Source: Sphingobacteriia bacterium (lineage in GTDB: Bacteria > Bacteroidota > Bacteroidia > Chitinophagales > Chitinophagaceae). From it: a stretch of 64,000 nucleotides of DNA. Made by a program: the position numbers and the translations under genes. Positions 19,500-27,017 of this stretch are shown piece after piece. The stretch spans positions 372,001 to 436,000 of the forward strand of contig JAFKLS010000016.1 of assembly GCA_017304675.1 (NCBI GenBank), read 5' to 3'. The notes below the pieces were generated by a model. The model saw nothing but the letters and a program-made list of their open reading frames with translations. It did no database searches and was not told the origin of the DNA. Position 1 is the stretch's first letter. Each line of letters begins with the position of its first letter.

Positions 19500-20021
19500 A
19501 TGTCTAAAGTATCAGAAAATAAAGTAAAAGCAGGTGCTGATGTTGAGTTGAAAGAAAAAGTAGTTGCTATAAACCGTGTTGTAAAAACAACAAAAGGTGG
19601 CCGTACATTTTCTTTCTCTGCTTTGGTTGTTGTGGGCAATGAGAATGGTGTTGTAGGCCAGGGTTTGGGTAAAGCCAAAGAAGTACAGGAAGCTATCACT
19701 AAAGGAATTGAAGACGCCAAGAAAAACTTGGTAAAAGTTCCTGTAATGCATGGCACTATTCCTCACGATCAATTTGCTAAAGCAGGTGCTGCAAAAGTGT
19801 TGATTAAACCAGCTGCACATGGAGCCGGTGTAATTGCAGGAGGCAGTATGCGTGCAGTATTAGAGAGTGCTGGTGTTACAGACGTATTGGCTAAAAGTTT
19901 GGGTTCTGCTAATCCGCATAACGTGGTTAAAGCTACCATTAAAGCTTTATCTTCTTTAAGAGAGCCTGTACAAGTTGCTAAAACACGTACTATTAAATTA
20001 AGCAAAGTTTTCAACGGATAA
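19500..20021 (+). CDS. rpsE: 30S ribosomal protein S5
   Basis: This 173-residue S5 has the double-stranded-RNA-binding-like N-terminal part ([50 protein letters not shown]) and the C-terminal [39 protein letters not shown]. It is part of the mRNA entry channel and affects decoding accuracy. Its start is the ATG at 19500. Confidence 0.96.
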   Translation: MSKVSENKVKAGADVELKEKVVAINRVVKTTKGGRTFSFSALVVVGNENGVVGQGLGKAKEVQEAITKGIEDAKKNLVKVPVMHGTIPHDQFAKAGAAKVLIKPAAHGAGVIAGGSMRAVLESAGVTDVLAKSLGSANPHNVVKATIKALSSLREPVQVAKTRTIKLSKVFNG

Positions 20022-20061
20022 TTATTTGAAATTTTATATTTCAAATTTCAAATTGACTAGA

Positions 20062-20244
20062 ATGAAAAAGATAAAAATAACTTTAGTAAAAAGCCCGATT
20101 GATAGACCTGAGCGTCAAAAACTAACGCTTCAAGCTTTGGGTTTAAATAAAACCAACTCTTCTAAAGAAGTTGAAGCTACCCCTCAAATTTTAGGAATGG
20201 TGAATAAAGTAAGCCATTTGGTAAAAGTTGAAGAATTAGCATAA
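20062..20244 (+). CDS. rpmD: 50S ribosomal protein L30
   Basis: This 60-residue L30 starts [23 protein letters not shown] and continues with [33 protein letters not shown]. An upstream in-frame TTG at 20026 was rejected because the added residues come from the AT-rich palindromic gap. The gap on each side contains an 8-bp TGAAATTT-type inverted repeat. Confidence 0.94.
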   Translation: MKKIKITLVKSPIDRPERQKLTLQALGLNKTNSSKEVEATPQILGMVNKVSHLVKVEELA

Positions 20245-20289
20245 CTGAAATTTCTAATATGAAATTTCACATCACTCATTAATCAGCGA

Positions 20290-20309
20290 GCCCCGATTGC
20301 TTTCGGGGC
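20290..20309 (+). other. Intercistronic hairpin between rpmD and rplO
   Basis: GCCCCGA (20290-20296) pairs with TCGGGGC (20303-20309) around TTGCTT. It lies 21 nt before the rplO start and lacks a T tract. Confidence 0.5.
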
Positions 20310-20330
20310 GAAAGTTTAAAATAAAAGCAC

Positions 20331-20780
20331 ATGAAATTACATTCGTTAAAGCCTGCAGTAGGCTCAGTTCAAAAAGAAAAAAGATTAGGTAGAGGTGAAG
20401 CATCCGGTAAAGGTGGTACTTCTACAAAAGGTAATAAAGGTGGTCAAAGCCGTGCCGGTTACCAACGTAAGAATGCCCATGAAGGTGGTCAGATGCCTAT
20501 CCAACGCCGTATTCCTAAACGTGGATTTAAAAACAACAACAAGATTGAATACAAAGTGTTCAATTTGGGCCAGATTGAACAATTGCAGGAAAAATACAGC
20601 TTTGCAGAATTCTCTTTGGAAAATTTATATATTAATGGTTTAATTAGCCGTACCGATAAAGTAAAAATATTGGGTACCGGTGAAATAAAATCTAAATTAG
20701 CTTTCAAAGTAAACGCTATCAGTGAAAAAGCGAAAGAAGCAATTGAAGCAGTTGGCGGAAGCGTTGAAATTGTAAAGTAA
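20331..20780 (+). CDS. rplO: 50S ribosomal protein L15
   Basis: This 149-residue L15 has KLHSLKPAVGSVQKEKRLGRGEASGKGGTSTKGNKGGQSRAGYQRKNAHEGGQMPIQRRIPKRGFKN read across its long basic N-terminal extension, and a compact C-terminal domain ending VGGSVEIVK. It is a late assembly protein of the 50S subunit. A terminator-like hairpin follows directly. Confidence 0.95.
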   Translation: MKLHSLKPAVGSVQKEKRLGRGEASGKGGTSTKGNKGGQSRAGYQRKNAHEGGQMPIQRRIPKRGFKNNNKIEYKVFNLGQIEQLQEKYSFAEFSLENLYINGLISRTDKVKILGTGEIKSKLAFKVNAISEKAKEAIEAVGGSVEIVK

Positions 20781-20796
20781 TTAACCTAATTTGCAC

Positions 20797-20821
20797 GGAG
20801 CATCTGCAGATGCTCCTTTTT
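20797..20821 (+). terminator. Terminator-like palindrome between rplO and secY
   Basis: A perfect 20-bp palindrome (20797-20816, centre CTGCAG; stem of eight pairs with a TGCA loop) is followed by five T residues, 38 nt before the secY start. A -7-like CTAATTTG just upstream (20786-20793) could start a secY transcript at the hairpin itself. Confidence 0.65.
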
Positions 20822-20859
20822 GGTTTTTAGACAATTTAACTTTTTACAATATTTTATCT

Positions 20860-22209
20860 GTGAAAAAACTAGTTCAGACTTTAAAGAATATTTGGGCCAT
20901 AGAAGAATTACGTAATAAAATTATTGTAACACTTGCCTTAGTATTAACTTACAGGGTTGGTACACATATTGTACTGCCAGGTATTGACCCCAACTTATTA
21001 GATCAGGCAAAATTAAATGCAGCCAATAAAGGCTTACTTGGTTTGTTTGATACGTTTGCAGGAGGTGCTTTTACACAAGCATCTATTTTCGCATTAGGTA
21101 TTATGCCTTATATCTCTGCTTCTATTTTTATGCAGTTGATGACCATATTGGTACCTCAATTACAAAAAATTCAAAAAGAAGGAGAAAGTGGAAGAAAAAA
21201 GATTAATCAATGGACCCGTTATTTAACCATTATTGTTACTGCCTTCCAGGCAGCGGCATATGTTGCTTATTTAACAGCCCCACAAGGTGGATATGCTCAG
21301 GCCATTCTATTGGATAGAACACTTTTTACTTTTACAACAATCATCACTTTATCTGCCGGTACATTGTTTGTAATGTGGTTAGGCGAAAGAATTCAGGATA
21401 AAGGATTGGGTAATGGTACTTCTATCATCATCATGGTGGGTATATTAGGCCGCTTACCACAATCTTTGTTGCAGGAATTTGTAAACAAACAACAAAAGAG
21501 CGGTGGTGGGTTATTGATTTTCTTAATAGAAATCGCCATTCTTATTACTGTTATTTTAGGCCTTATTATATTGGTTCAGGGTGTGAGAAAAATCCCTGTT
21601 AATTATGCCAAACAGATTATTGGTAACAGGCAATTTGGCGGTGCAAGACAATTCTTACCCGTTAAAGTAAATAGTGCAGGTGTAATGCCAATCATTTTTG
21701 CGCAAGCGATCATGTTCTTACCAACATTGGTTTCATTTACAAACATTGATTCTGCAAAAGGTATTGTAAGAATATTCAACGATCACAGCAATGGCTGGTA
21801 TATGTTGATCTATTCTGTAATGGTAATTGGGTTTACCTTCTTATATACAGCTTTAATCTTCAACCCAAAACAAATTGGTGAAGATTTGAAAAGAAATAAT
21901 GGATTTATTCCGGGAGTAAAACCAGGCCAACCTACTGCTGATTATATTGGCGCTATTATGGATAAAATAACTTTACCGGGTGCTATATTCCTTGCCTTGG
22001 TGGGTATTATGCCAGGATTTGCTCAAAAATTAGGTGTTACACAAGGTTTTAGTACTTTCTTCGGTGGTACTTCATTACTAATTATGGTAGGTGTTATCTT
22101 AGATACGTTACAACAAATTGAAACCTATTTATTGATGCGTCAGTATGATGGTTTGATGAGTAGCGGAAGAGTGCAGGGAAGGCAAACTATCTCTTCTTCG
22201 GCCATCTAA
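20860..22209 (+). CDS. secY: Preprotein translocase subunit SecY
   Basis: This 449-residue protein with ten predicted membrane segments is the channel of the Sec translocon. Visible features are WAIEELRNKIIVTLALVLTYRVGTHIVLPGID (TM1), FDTFAGGAFTQASIFALGIMPYISASI (plug and TM2), the RIQDKGLGNGTSIIIMVGILGRLP stretch, PVKVNSAGVMPIIFAQAI, and the cytoplasmic loop GFIPGVKPGQPTADYI. I chose the GTG at 20860 (VKKLVQTLKNIW); the frame is open up to a TTG at 20791 but that extension would encode the terminator palindrome. It ends in a strong terminator, so infA, rpmJ, rpsM, rpsK, rpsD, rpoA and rplQ do not follow here. Confidence 0.95.
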   Translation: MKKLVQTLKNIWAIEELRNKIIVTLALVLTYRVGTHIVLPGIDPNLLDQAKLNAANKGLLGLFDTFAGGAFTQASIFALGIMPYISASIFMQLMTILVPQLQKIQKEGESGRKKINQWTRYLTIIVTAFQAAAYVAYLTAPQGGYAQAILLDRTLFTFTTIITLSAGTLFVMWLGERIQDKGLGNGTSIIIMVGILGRLPQSLLQEFVNKQQKSGGGLLIFLIEIAILITVILGLIILVQGVRKIPVNYAKQIIGNRQFGGARQFLPVKVNSAGVMPIIFAQAIMFLPTLVSFTNIDSAKGIVRIFNDHSNGWYMLIYSVMVIGFTFLYTALIFNPKQIGEDLKRNNGFIPGVKPGQPTADYIGAIMDKITLPGAIFLALVGIMPGFAQKLGVTQGFSTFFGGTSLLIMVGVILDTLQQIETYLLMRQYDGLMSSGRVQGRQTISSSAI

Positions 22210-22230
22210 AATTGTACAATATTTTCTCTT

Positions 22231-22265
22231 AAAACCTGCCAGACAAAAAATCGGGCAGGTTTTGT
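22231..22265 (+). terminator. Terminator after secY
   Basis: AAAACCTGCC (22231-22240) pairs perfectly with GGCAGGTTTT (22254-22263), loop of 13 nt, followed by GTTTTAC. It closes the S10-spc operon. Confidence 0.8.
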
Positions 22266-22279
22266 TTTACATGATGGTT

Positions 22280-22287
22280 TATTTTTG
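22280..22287 (+). promoter_or_regulatory. -7 box of the map promoter
   Basis: TATTTTTG fits TAnnTTTG. The nearest TTTG (22261-22264) is only 15 nt upstream, short for a -33 element, so the promoter is plausible but not certain. Confidence 0.45.
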
Positions 22288-22315
22288 ACCTTTTAAAATG
22301 AGCAGACTACGAAAT

Positions 22316-23119
22316 ATGATTTTTTACAAAACAGAAGCAGAAATTGCTTTTATGAAAGAAGCTGCACAGCTGGTAAGTAAAACCTTAACTGAAGTGGCCA
22401 AAAACTTAAAGCCGGGAATGACTACCATGCAAATTGACACTCTTTGTGCAACCTTTGTAAGGGACCATAAAGCCATTCCTTCTTTTTATAAATACAACGG
22501 ATACCCGCATAATGTTTGCACAAGCGTTAACGATGTTGTGGTACATGGGTTCCCGAATAATATTGAATTGAAAGATGGCGATATCGTTTCTGTTGATATG
22601 GGAGTCATTTTAAATGGTTGGCATGGAGACCATGCATACACATTTATAATAGGCGAAGTTGATGTGGAAGTATTGCAATTGGTGAAAATAACCAAACAAA
22701 GTTTATACAAAGGCATAGAAAAAGCCATAGCGAATAACAGAATTGGAGATATTTCGTTTGCCATTCAGGAACACACTGAAAAAAAATATGGCTATGGTGT
22801 TGTAAGAGAATTAGTTGGGCATGGCTTGGGGCGTAATTTGCATGAAGACCCACAGGTGCCCAATTATGGTAAGAGAGGCAATGGGCCAAAACTAAAAGAG
22901 AACCTGGTATTGGCTATTGAACCAATGATTAACCTGGGAACAAAAGATGTTTATACTGATAGAGACGGATGGACCGTTAAAACACAGGATGGTAAAGTAT
23001 CTGTGCATTTTGAACACGATGTATGTGTGAAAAAAGACAAAGCTTTAATACTTTCAGACTACAGTATTATTGAGGCCGCTGAAAAAGCAAACAGTAATTT
23101 GAACACGAGTTATTATTAG
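22316..23119 (+). CDS. map: Type I methionine aminopeptidase
   Basis: This 267-residue pita-bread fold metalloprotease starts MIFYKTEAEIAFMKEAAQLVSKTL and carries the five metal ligands in GDIVSVDMGVILNGWHGDHAYTF (two Asp), VVRELVGHGLGRNLHEDPQVPNYG (His), AIEPMINLG (Glu) and VHFEHDVCV (Glu). It removes the initiator methionine from nascent proteins. A second ATG at 22298 would add six residues; the one at 22316 gives the standard family start. Its position after secY is classical, but a terminator and its own promoter separate them. Confidence 0.94.
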   Translation: MIFYKTEAEIAFMKEAAQLVSKTLTEVAKNLKPGMTTMQIDTLCATFVRDHKAIPSFYKYNGYPHNVCTSVNDVVVHGFPNNIELKDGDIVSVDMGVILNGWHGDHAYTFIIGEVDVEVLQLVKITKQSLYKGIEKAIANNRIGDISFAIQEHTEKKYGYGVVRELVGHGLGRNLHEDPQVPNYGKRGNGPKLKENLVLAIEPMINLGTKDVYTDRDGWTVKTQDGKVSVHFEHDVCVKKDKALILSDYSIIEAAEKANSNLNTSYY

Positions 23120-23135
23120 AAAATAATTAAAAAGT

Positions 23136-23183
23136 AAAAAGTCAAAATTCAAAAACAAAAAGTGAAATGGATTTTGACTTTTT
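23136..23183 (+). terminator. AT-rich terminator between map and the flavoprotein gene
   Basis: A 13-bp perfect stem (23136-23148 with 23171-23183) encloses 22 nt and merges into a T tract that ends a few bases before the next ATG at 23190. Confidence 0.6.
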
Positions 23184-23189
23184 TATTTT

Positions 23190-24440
23190 ATGAAAGAAGA
23201 GAAAAAAATATTGATCGTTGTTGGTGGTGGTGCCGCCGGTTTTTTTTGCGCTGTAAATGCAGCAAGAATGAACCCTATGCTACAAGTAATTATAGTTGAA
23301 AAGTCGAATAAGGTTTTAAGCAAAGTAAAAGTGAGTGGTGGCGGAAGATGCAATGTTACACATGCTTGTTTTGAAATTAGTGAATTGATAAAAAAATATC
23401 CACGAGGACAGAATTTTTTAAAGAAAGCATTCCATCAATTCCATACACAACACACCATTCAATGGTTTGAAGAAAGAGGAGTGAAACTTAAAACGGAACC
23501 AGACGGAAGAATATTTCCTATTACAGACTCTTCTCAAACAATCATTGATTGTTTAATGAAAGAAGCGAATAAATATGGCGTTGAAATACGGATGAACAGG
23601 AGCGTAGAAAAAATTGAAATTCAAAATTCGGAGAGCGAAAAACAAAAAAAATTCAAACTTCATTTTTCGAATGCTGAATTTTTAGATTCCGACTTTTTAT
23701 GCATTGCTACAGGTGGCTACTCCAAAACCAGCCAGTTCAACTGGTTAAAAGTATTGGGCCATGTTATAGAGAATCCTGTTCCATCGCTTTTCACTTTTAA
23801 CATACCCAATAACAAGATCACCTCTTTAATGGGTATTAGTATGGAACAGGCAACGGTAAAAATTCAGGGAACCAAACTACAACAACAAGGCCCGGTATTA
23901 ATAACACACTGGGGTTTAAGCGGCCCGGCCGTTTTAAAATTATCTGCCTTTGCAGCAAGAGAATTGGCTGATAAAAATTATCATTTTGCGATAAGCGTTA
24001 ATTGGCTAAACGATTATACAGAAAACAAATTAAGAGACGAATGGCCTTTATTTCGCCAACGGTTTTCTTCTCAGAAATTAATTCATAAAAATCCGTTTCT
24101 TTTACCTCAACGCCTATGGCAATATTTTTTGCAGGAAAGTTTCATTAAAGAAGACACACGCTGGGCAGATATTACTTCCAAACAACAAAACGCTTTGATT
24201 AAACACTTGCTCAATCATGAATTTGAGGTGAAAGGGAAAACAACTTTCAAAGATGAATTTGTTACCTGCGGCGGGATTAAACTTTCAGAGATTGATGCCC
24301 ATACCATGCAAAGTAAAATTACAGAGAATGTATTTTTTGCAGGGGAGGTGTTAGATATTGATGGTATTACTGGCGGCTTCAACTTTCAAAATGCATGGAC
24401 AAGCGGGTGGATAGCAGCCAAACAAATTGTTGCAAACTAA
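23190..24440 (+). CDS. NAD(P)/FAD-dependent oxidoreductase, BaiN/HI0933 family
   Basis: This 416-residue flavoprotein has the dinucleotide-binding start ILIVVGGGAAGFFCAVNAAR, the family-specific KVKVSGGGRCNVTHACF, a C-terminal FAD-contact motif GEVLDIDGITGGFNFQNAWTSGWIAA, and IATGGYSKTSQFNWLKVLGH in between. The family (YhiN, HI0933, BaiN-like) is widespread; BaiN reduces bile-acid intermediates in clostridia, but most members have no known substrate, so I give no symbol. It is cytoplasmic, without signal peptide. The preceding stem abuts its start, and a strong bidirectional terminator follows. Confidence 0.85.
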   Translation: MKEEKKILIVVGGGAAGFFCAVNAARMNPMLQVIIVEKSNKVLSKVKVSGGGRCNVTHACFEISELIKKYPRGQNFLKKAFHQFHTQHTIQWFEERGVKLKTEPDGRIFPITDSSQTIIDCLMKEANKYGVEIRMNRSVEKIEIQNSESEKQKKFKLHFSNAEFLDSDFLCIATGGYSKTSQFNWLKVLGHVIENPVPSLFTFNIPNNKITSLMGISMEQATVKIQGTKLQQQGPVLITHWGLSGPAVLKLSAFAARELADKNYHFAISVNWLNDYTENKLRDEWPLFRQRFSSQKLIHKNPFLLPQRLWQYFLQESFIKEDTRWADITSKQQNALIKHLLNHEFEVKGKTTFKDEFVTCGGIKLSEIDAHTMQSKITENVFFAGEVLDIDGITGGFNFQNAWTSGWIAAKQIVAN

Positions 24441-24467
24441 AAGAGAGTAAATAATTTACTCTCTTTT
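24439..24467. terminator. Bidirectional terminator between converging genes
   Basis: AAAAGAGAGTAAA (24439-24451) pairs perfectly with TTTACTCTCTTTT (24455-24467). It serves the flavoprotein gene on the plus strand and the small secreted protein gene on the minus strand. Confidence 0.75.
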
Positions 24468-24492
24468 ATACTCATGCGCTTTTTATAGCGAA

Positions 24493-24774
24493 TTATGATT
24501 TTTTCTTTGCAGCTTCTTTATTTTGTTTATATCTCATATCGGGAGTACCATCTTTTTTTGTAGGGCCGCTAGGGGTAACTTTTTTTGCAGCTTCTTTGTT
24601 TTCTTTATACCTCATATCAGGTGTGCCGTCTTTTTTAAGGTGTTGTTCTTTTGCAGGCTCTTTTTTAGCAGCAGTTTCTTTCTTCACTTCTTTCTTTTCA
24701 TCTTTTTTTGCCTGAGCAAACGTTAAGGTTGTAAAACAGAATAGTGCGAGAGCCAGAGAAAGGATTTTTTTCAT
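24493..24774 (-). CDS. Small secreted Lys-rich protein with KDGTPDMRYK repeats
   Basis: This 93-residue protein starts with a clear signal peptide (MKKILSLALALFCFTTLTFAQA) and then is almost only Lys, Glu, Ala and Asp. Two copies of KKDGTPDMRYK(E/Q)NKEAAKK occur, at about residues 47-65 and 74-92, joined by a short VTPSGPT linker. No known catalytic motif is present. I believe similar KDGTPDMRY repeats occur in other Bacteroidota small secreted proteins, but the function is unknown to me. It is divergent from rpsA. Confidence 0.75.
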   Translation of the reverse strand: MKKILSLALALFCFTTLTFAQAKKDEKKEVKKETAAKKEPAKEQHLKKDGTPDMRYKENKEAAKKVTPSGPTKKDGTPDMRYKQNKEAAKKKS

Positions 24775-24810
24775 ATGTTATAATTTTAGTACTGTAATTT
24801 AAGCAGCTTA

Positions 24811-24840
24811 GAAGCAAAATCATCATTATTTTTTTGCTTC
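24811..24840. repeat. 9-bp inverted repeat in the divergent rpsA intergenic region
   Basis: GAAGCAAAA (24811-24819) and TTTTGCTTC (24832-24840) are perfect inverted copies, 12 nt apart. They lie 37 nt upstream of the minus-strand gene, where they could form an operator or cover a -33-like TTTTG on the minus strand. Confidence 0.45.
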
Positions 24841-24938
24841 AATACGCTATTTGCAGCATCTAAAATGGTAATTGCCGTATTTCTGCTCTTTTCCCTAAAA
24901 TAAAACCCTTAAAAAGGGGCCAAACTGCCTAAAAAGGT

Positions 24939-24972
24939 TACCTTTGCAACCCCGAATAAAACCCTCGGGGTT
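24939..24972 (+). promoter_or_regulatory. rpsA -7 box and 5'-terminal leader hairpin
   Basis: TACCTTTG at 24939-24946 is followed at once by AACCCCGA (24948-24955), which pairs perfectly with TCGGGGTT (24965-24972). The stem ends five nt before the ATG at 24978. The first 17 bases from 24938 are identical to the rpsJ promoter/start (from 10500). No clear TTTG -33 element is seen. Confidence 0.65.
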
Positions 24973-24977
24973 ATTTT

Positions 24978-26864
24978 ATGATTTTTATTCTTAAACAATT
25001 AAACGCAGATGCTCAGGAGAATTCAGCAGCGGCTGAAACTACTGCGACAACAAATGCACCTGAAGTTGCTGTTGTTGAAACAGCTCACGATGATTTTGAT
25101 TGGTCTGTAGACAAACGCAATGTAAGTCATTACAATGCAGACGAAAAAGCAAAATACGATAAAGTGTACGAAAACACTTTCGTAACCATTGAAGATGGCG
25201 AAATTATGAAAGGGTCTATTGTTGCTTTAACTAAAACTGATGCTGTTATTAATATCGGTTTTAAAAGTGATGGTCTGATTTCTTTAAATGAATTCCGCGA
25301 CACTCCGGGCTTAAAAATTGGCGATGAAGTAGAAGTACTGGTAGTAGAGAAAGAAGACAGGGACGGTCATTTAAATTTAAGCCGCAAACAAGCTCGTATT
25401 CACCGTGCTTGGGAAAGAATCATGGAAGTGCATAAAACCGGCGAAGTGGTTACTGGTTTTGTTACCAGCAAAACAAAAGGTGGCTTGATTGTAGACGTGT
25501 TTGGCATGGAAACATTCTTACCAGGTTCTCAGATTGATGTTAAACCTGTTACCGATTACGATCAATTCGTTGGTAAAACAATGGAGTTTAAAGTGGTTAA
25601 AATTAATGAAGCCATTAAGAATGCCGTTGTATCTCATAAAGCACTGATTGAAAGTGATATTGAAGCACAACGTGCTCAGATCATGAGTAAGTTAGAGAAA
25701 GGCCAGGTGTTGGAAGGTGTTGTTAAAAACATCACAGACTTTGGTGCTTTCATGGATTTAGGCGGATTGGATGGTTTATTATACATCACCGATATTTCAT
25801 GGGGCAGAATTTCTCATCCGGCAGAAGTGGTTAAAATGGATCAGAAATTACAAGTGGTTGTATTAGACTTTGATGACGATAAAAAACGTATCAGCTTAGG
25901 TTTAAAACAATTAACTCCACATCCTTGGGATGTATTACCTGAAGGATTAACCGAAGGTGCTGTAGTAAAAGGTAAAGTAGTGAACATTGAAGATTATGGC
26001 GCTTTCTTAGAAATTCAGCCGGGTGTTGAAGGATTGGTACACGTAAGTGAAATTACCTGGGCCAATACACCTATCAATGCTAAAGAATTCTTCAAATTAG
26101 GCGATGAGTACGAAGCTAAAGTTGTTACGTTAGATAAAGATGCTCGTAAAATGAGCTTATCTATCAAACAAATGACTGAAGATCCTTGGAGCACTATTGA
26201 AACCAAATTCCCTGAGGGAAGCAAACACAAAGGGTTGGTGAAAAATATTACTCCATATGGTGTGTTTGTTGAATTGGAGCCAGGTATTGGTGGTATGATC
26301 CACATCAGCGATTTAAGCTGGTTGAAACGTTACAATCACCCAAGTGAATACGTAAAAGTTGGTGAACATATCGATATTGTTATTTTAGGTATTGATAAAG
26401 AAAACAGAAAACTTCAGTTAGGCCATAAACAATTAGAAGAAGATCCTTGGAATGCTTTAGAAGAAACATTTGCTGTGGGTTCAACTCATGAAGCAACTGT
26501 AACCCGTAAAGACGATAAAGGAGCTTTGGTTCAATTGCCTTACGGTTTAGAAGGTTTTGTTCCTGCACGTCATTTAGCTAAAGAAGACGGAAAAACCGTT
26601 GGTGCTGAAGAAACTGCATTATTTGTTGTAATTGAATTCGATCGTAATGAAAAAAGGATCGTTTTAAGCCACACAAGAATTTGGGAACAAGCTAAAGTTG
26701 AAGAAAAAGAAGCTGCTAAAAAAGAAGCAAAAGCTGAGGCTGATAAAACCAAAAAAGCTGTGAAGAATATTCAAAGCAAAGTAGAAAAAGCTACTTTGGG
26801 CGATTTAGGTGCATTGGCTGATATCCGTGCTAAATTAGAAGGCAGCGAAAATGAAGGAAAATAA
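24978..26864 (+). CDS. rpsA: 30S ribosomal protein S1
   Basis: This 628-residue protein carries six S1 (OB-fold) repeats, seen at about residues 74-140, 158-225, 243-313, 328-399, 415-487 and 500-568. The best copies read GQVLEGVVKNITDFGAFMDLGGLDGLLYITDISWGRISHP and its cousins. An acidic, Ala/Thr-rich N-terminal stretch of about 70 residues and a Lys/Glu/Ala-rich coiled tail after residue 570 flank them. S1 normally helps unwind and bind mRNA; in Bacteroidota, which use few Shine-Dalgarno sequences, its role in choosing A-rich leaders may be especially important (inference). A strong terminator follows. Confidence 0.95.
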   Translation: MIFILKQLNADAQENSAAAETTATTNAPEVAVVETAHDDFDWSVDKRNVSHYNADEKAKYDKVYENTFVTIEDGEIMKGSIVALTKTDAVINIGFKSDGLISLNEFRDTPGLKIGDEVEVLVVEKEDRDGHLNLSRKQARIHRAWERIMEVHKTGEVVTGFVTSKTKGGLIVDVFGMETFLPGSQIDVKPVTDYDQFVGKTMEFKVVKINEAIKNAVVSHKALIESDIEAQRAQIMSKLEKGQVLEGVVKNITDFGAFMDLGGLDGLLYITDISWGRISHPAEVVKMDQKLQVVVLDFDDDKKRISLGLKQLTPHPWDVLPEGLTEGAVVKGKVVNIEDYGAFLEIQPGVEGLVHVSEITWANTPINAKEFFKLGDEYEAKVVTLDKDARKMSLSIKQMTEDPWSTIETKFPEGSKHKGLVKNITPYGVFVELEPGIGGMIHISDLSWLKRYNHPSEYVKVGEHIDIVILGIDKENRKLQLGHKQLEEDPWNALEETFAVGSTHEATVTRKDDKGALVQLPYGLEGFVPARHLAKEDGKTVGAEETALFVVIEFDRNEKRIVLSHTRIWEQAKVEEKEAAKKEAKAEADKTKKAVKNIQSKVEKATLGDLGALADIRAKLEGSENEGK

Positions 26865-26908
26865 TAAGTATACGTTTTAATACAACGTACTATATTATAA
26901 GTGTATAA

Positions 26909-26940
26909 AGAGCCGCTCAAAATATTTGAGCGGCTCTTCT
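26909..26940 (+). terminator. Terminator after rpsA
   Basis: A 13-bp perfect stem (26909-26921 with 26925-26937, loop ATA) is followed by a T-rich stretch. Confidence 0.8.
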
Positions 26941-27017
26941 GTTTTGATGTTGAGCGGCATACAGATATTGCATACATCTTTTATCTTCGTTACATTCACA
27001 GCTACTAAATACCGGGT

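Noticed and set aside
20791..20859. N-terminal extension of SecY from a TTG
   Set aside because: The added residues are encoded by the terminator palindrome and T tract; SecY proteins start at the VKKLVQTLKNIW chosen here.
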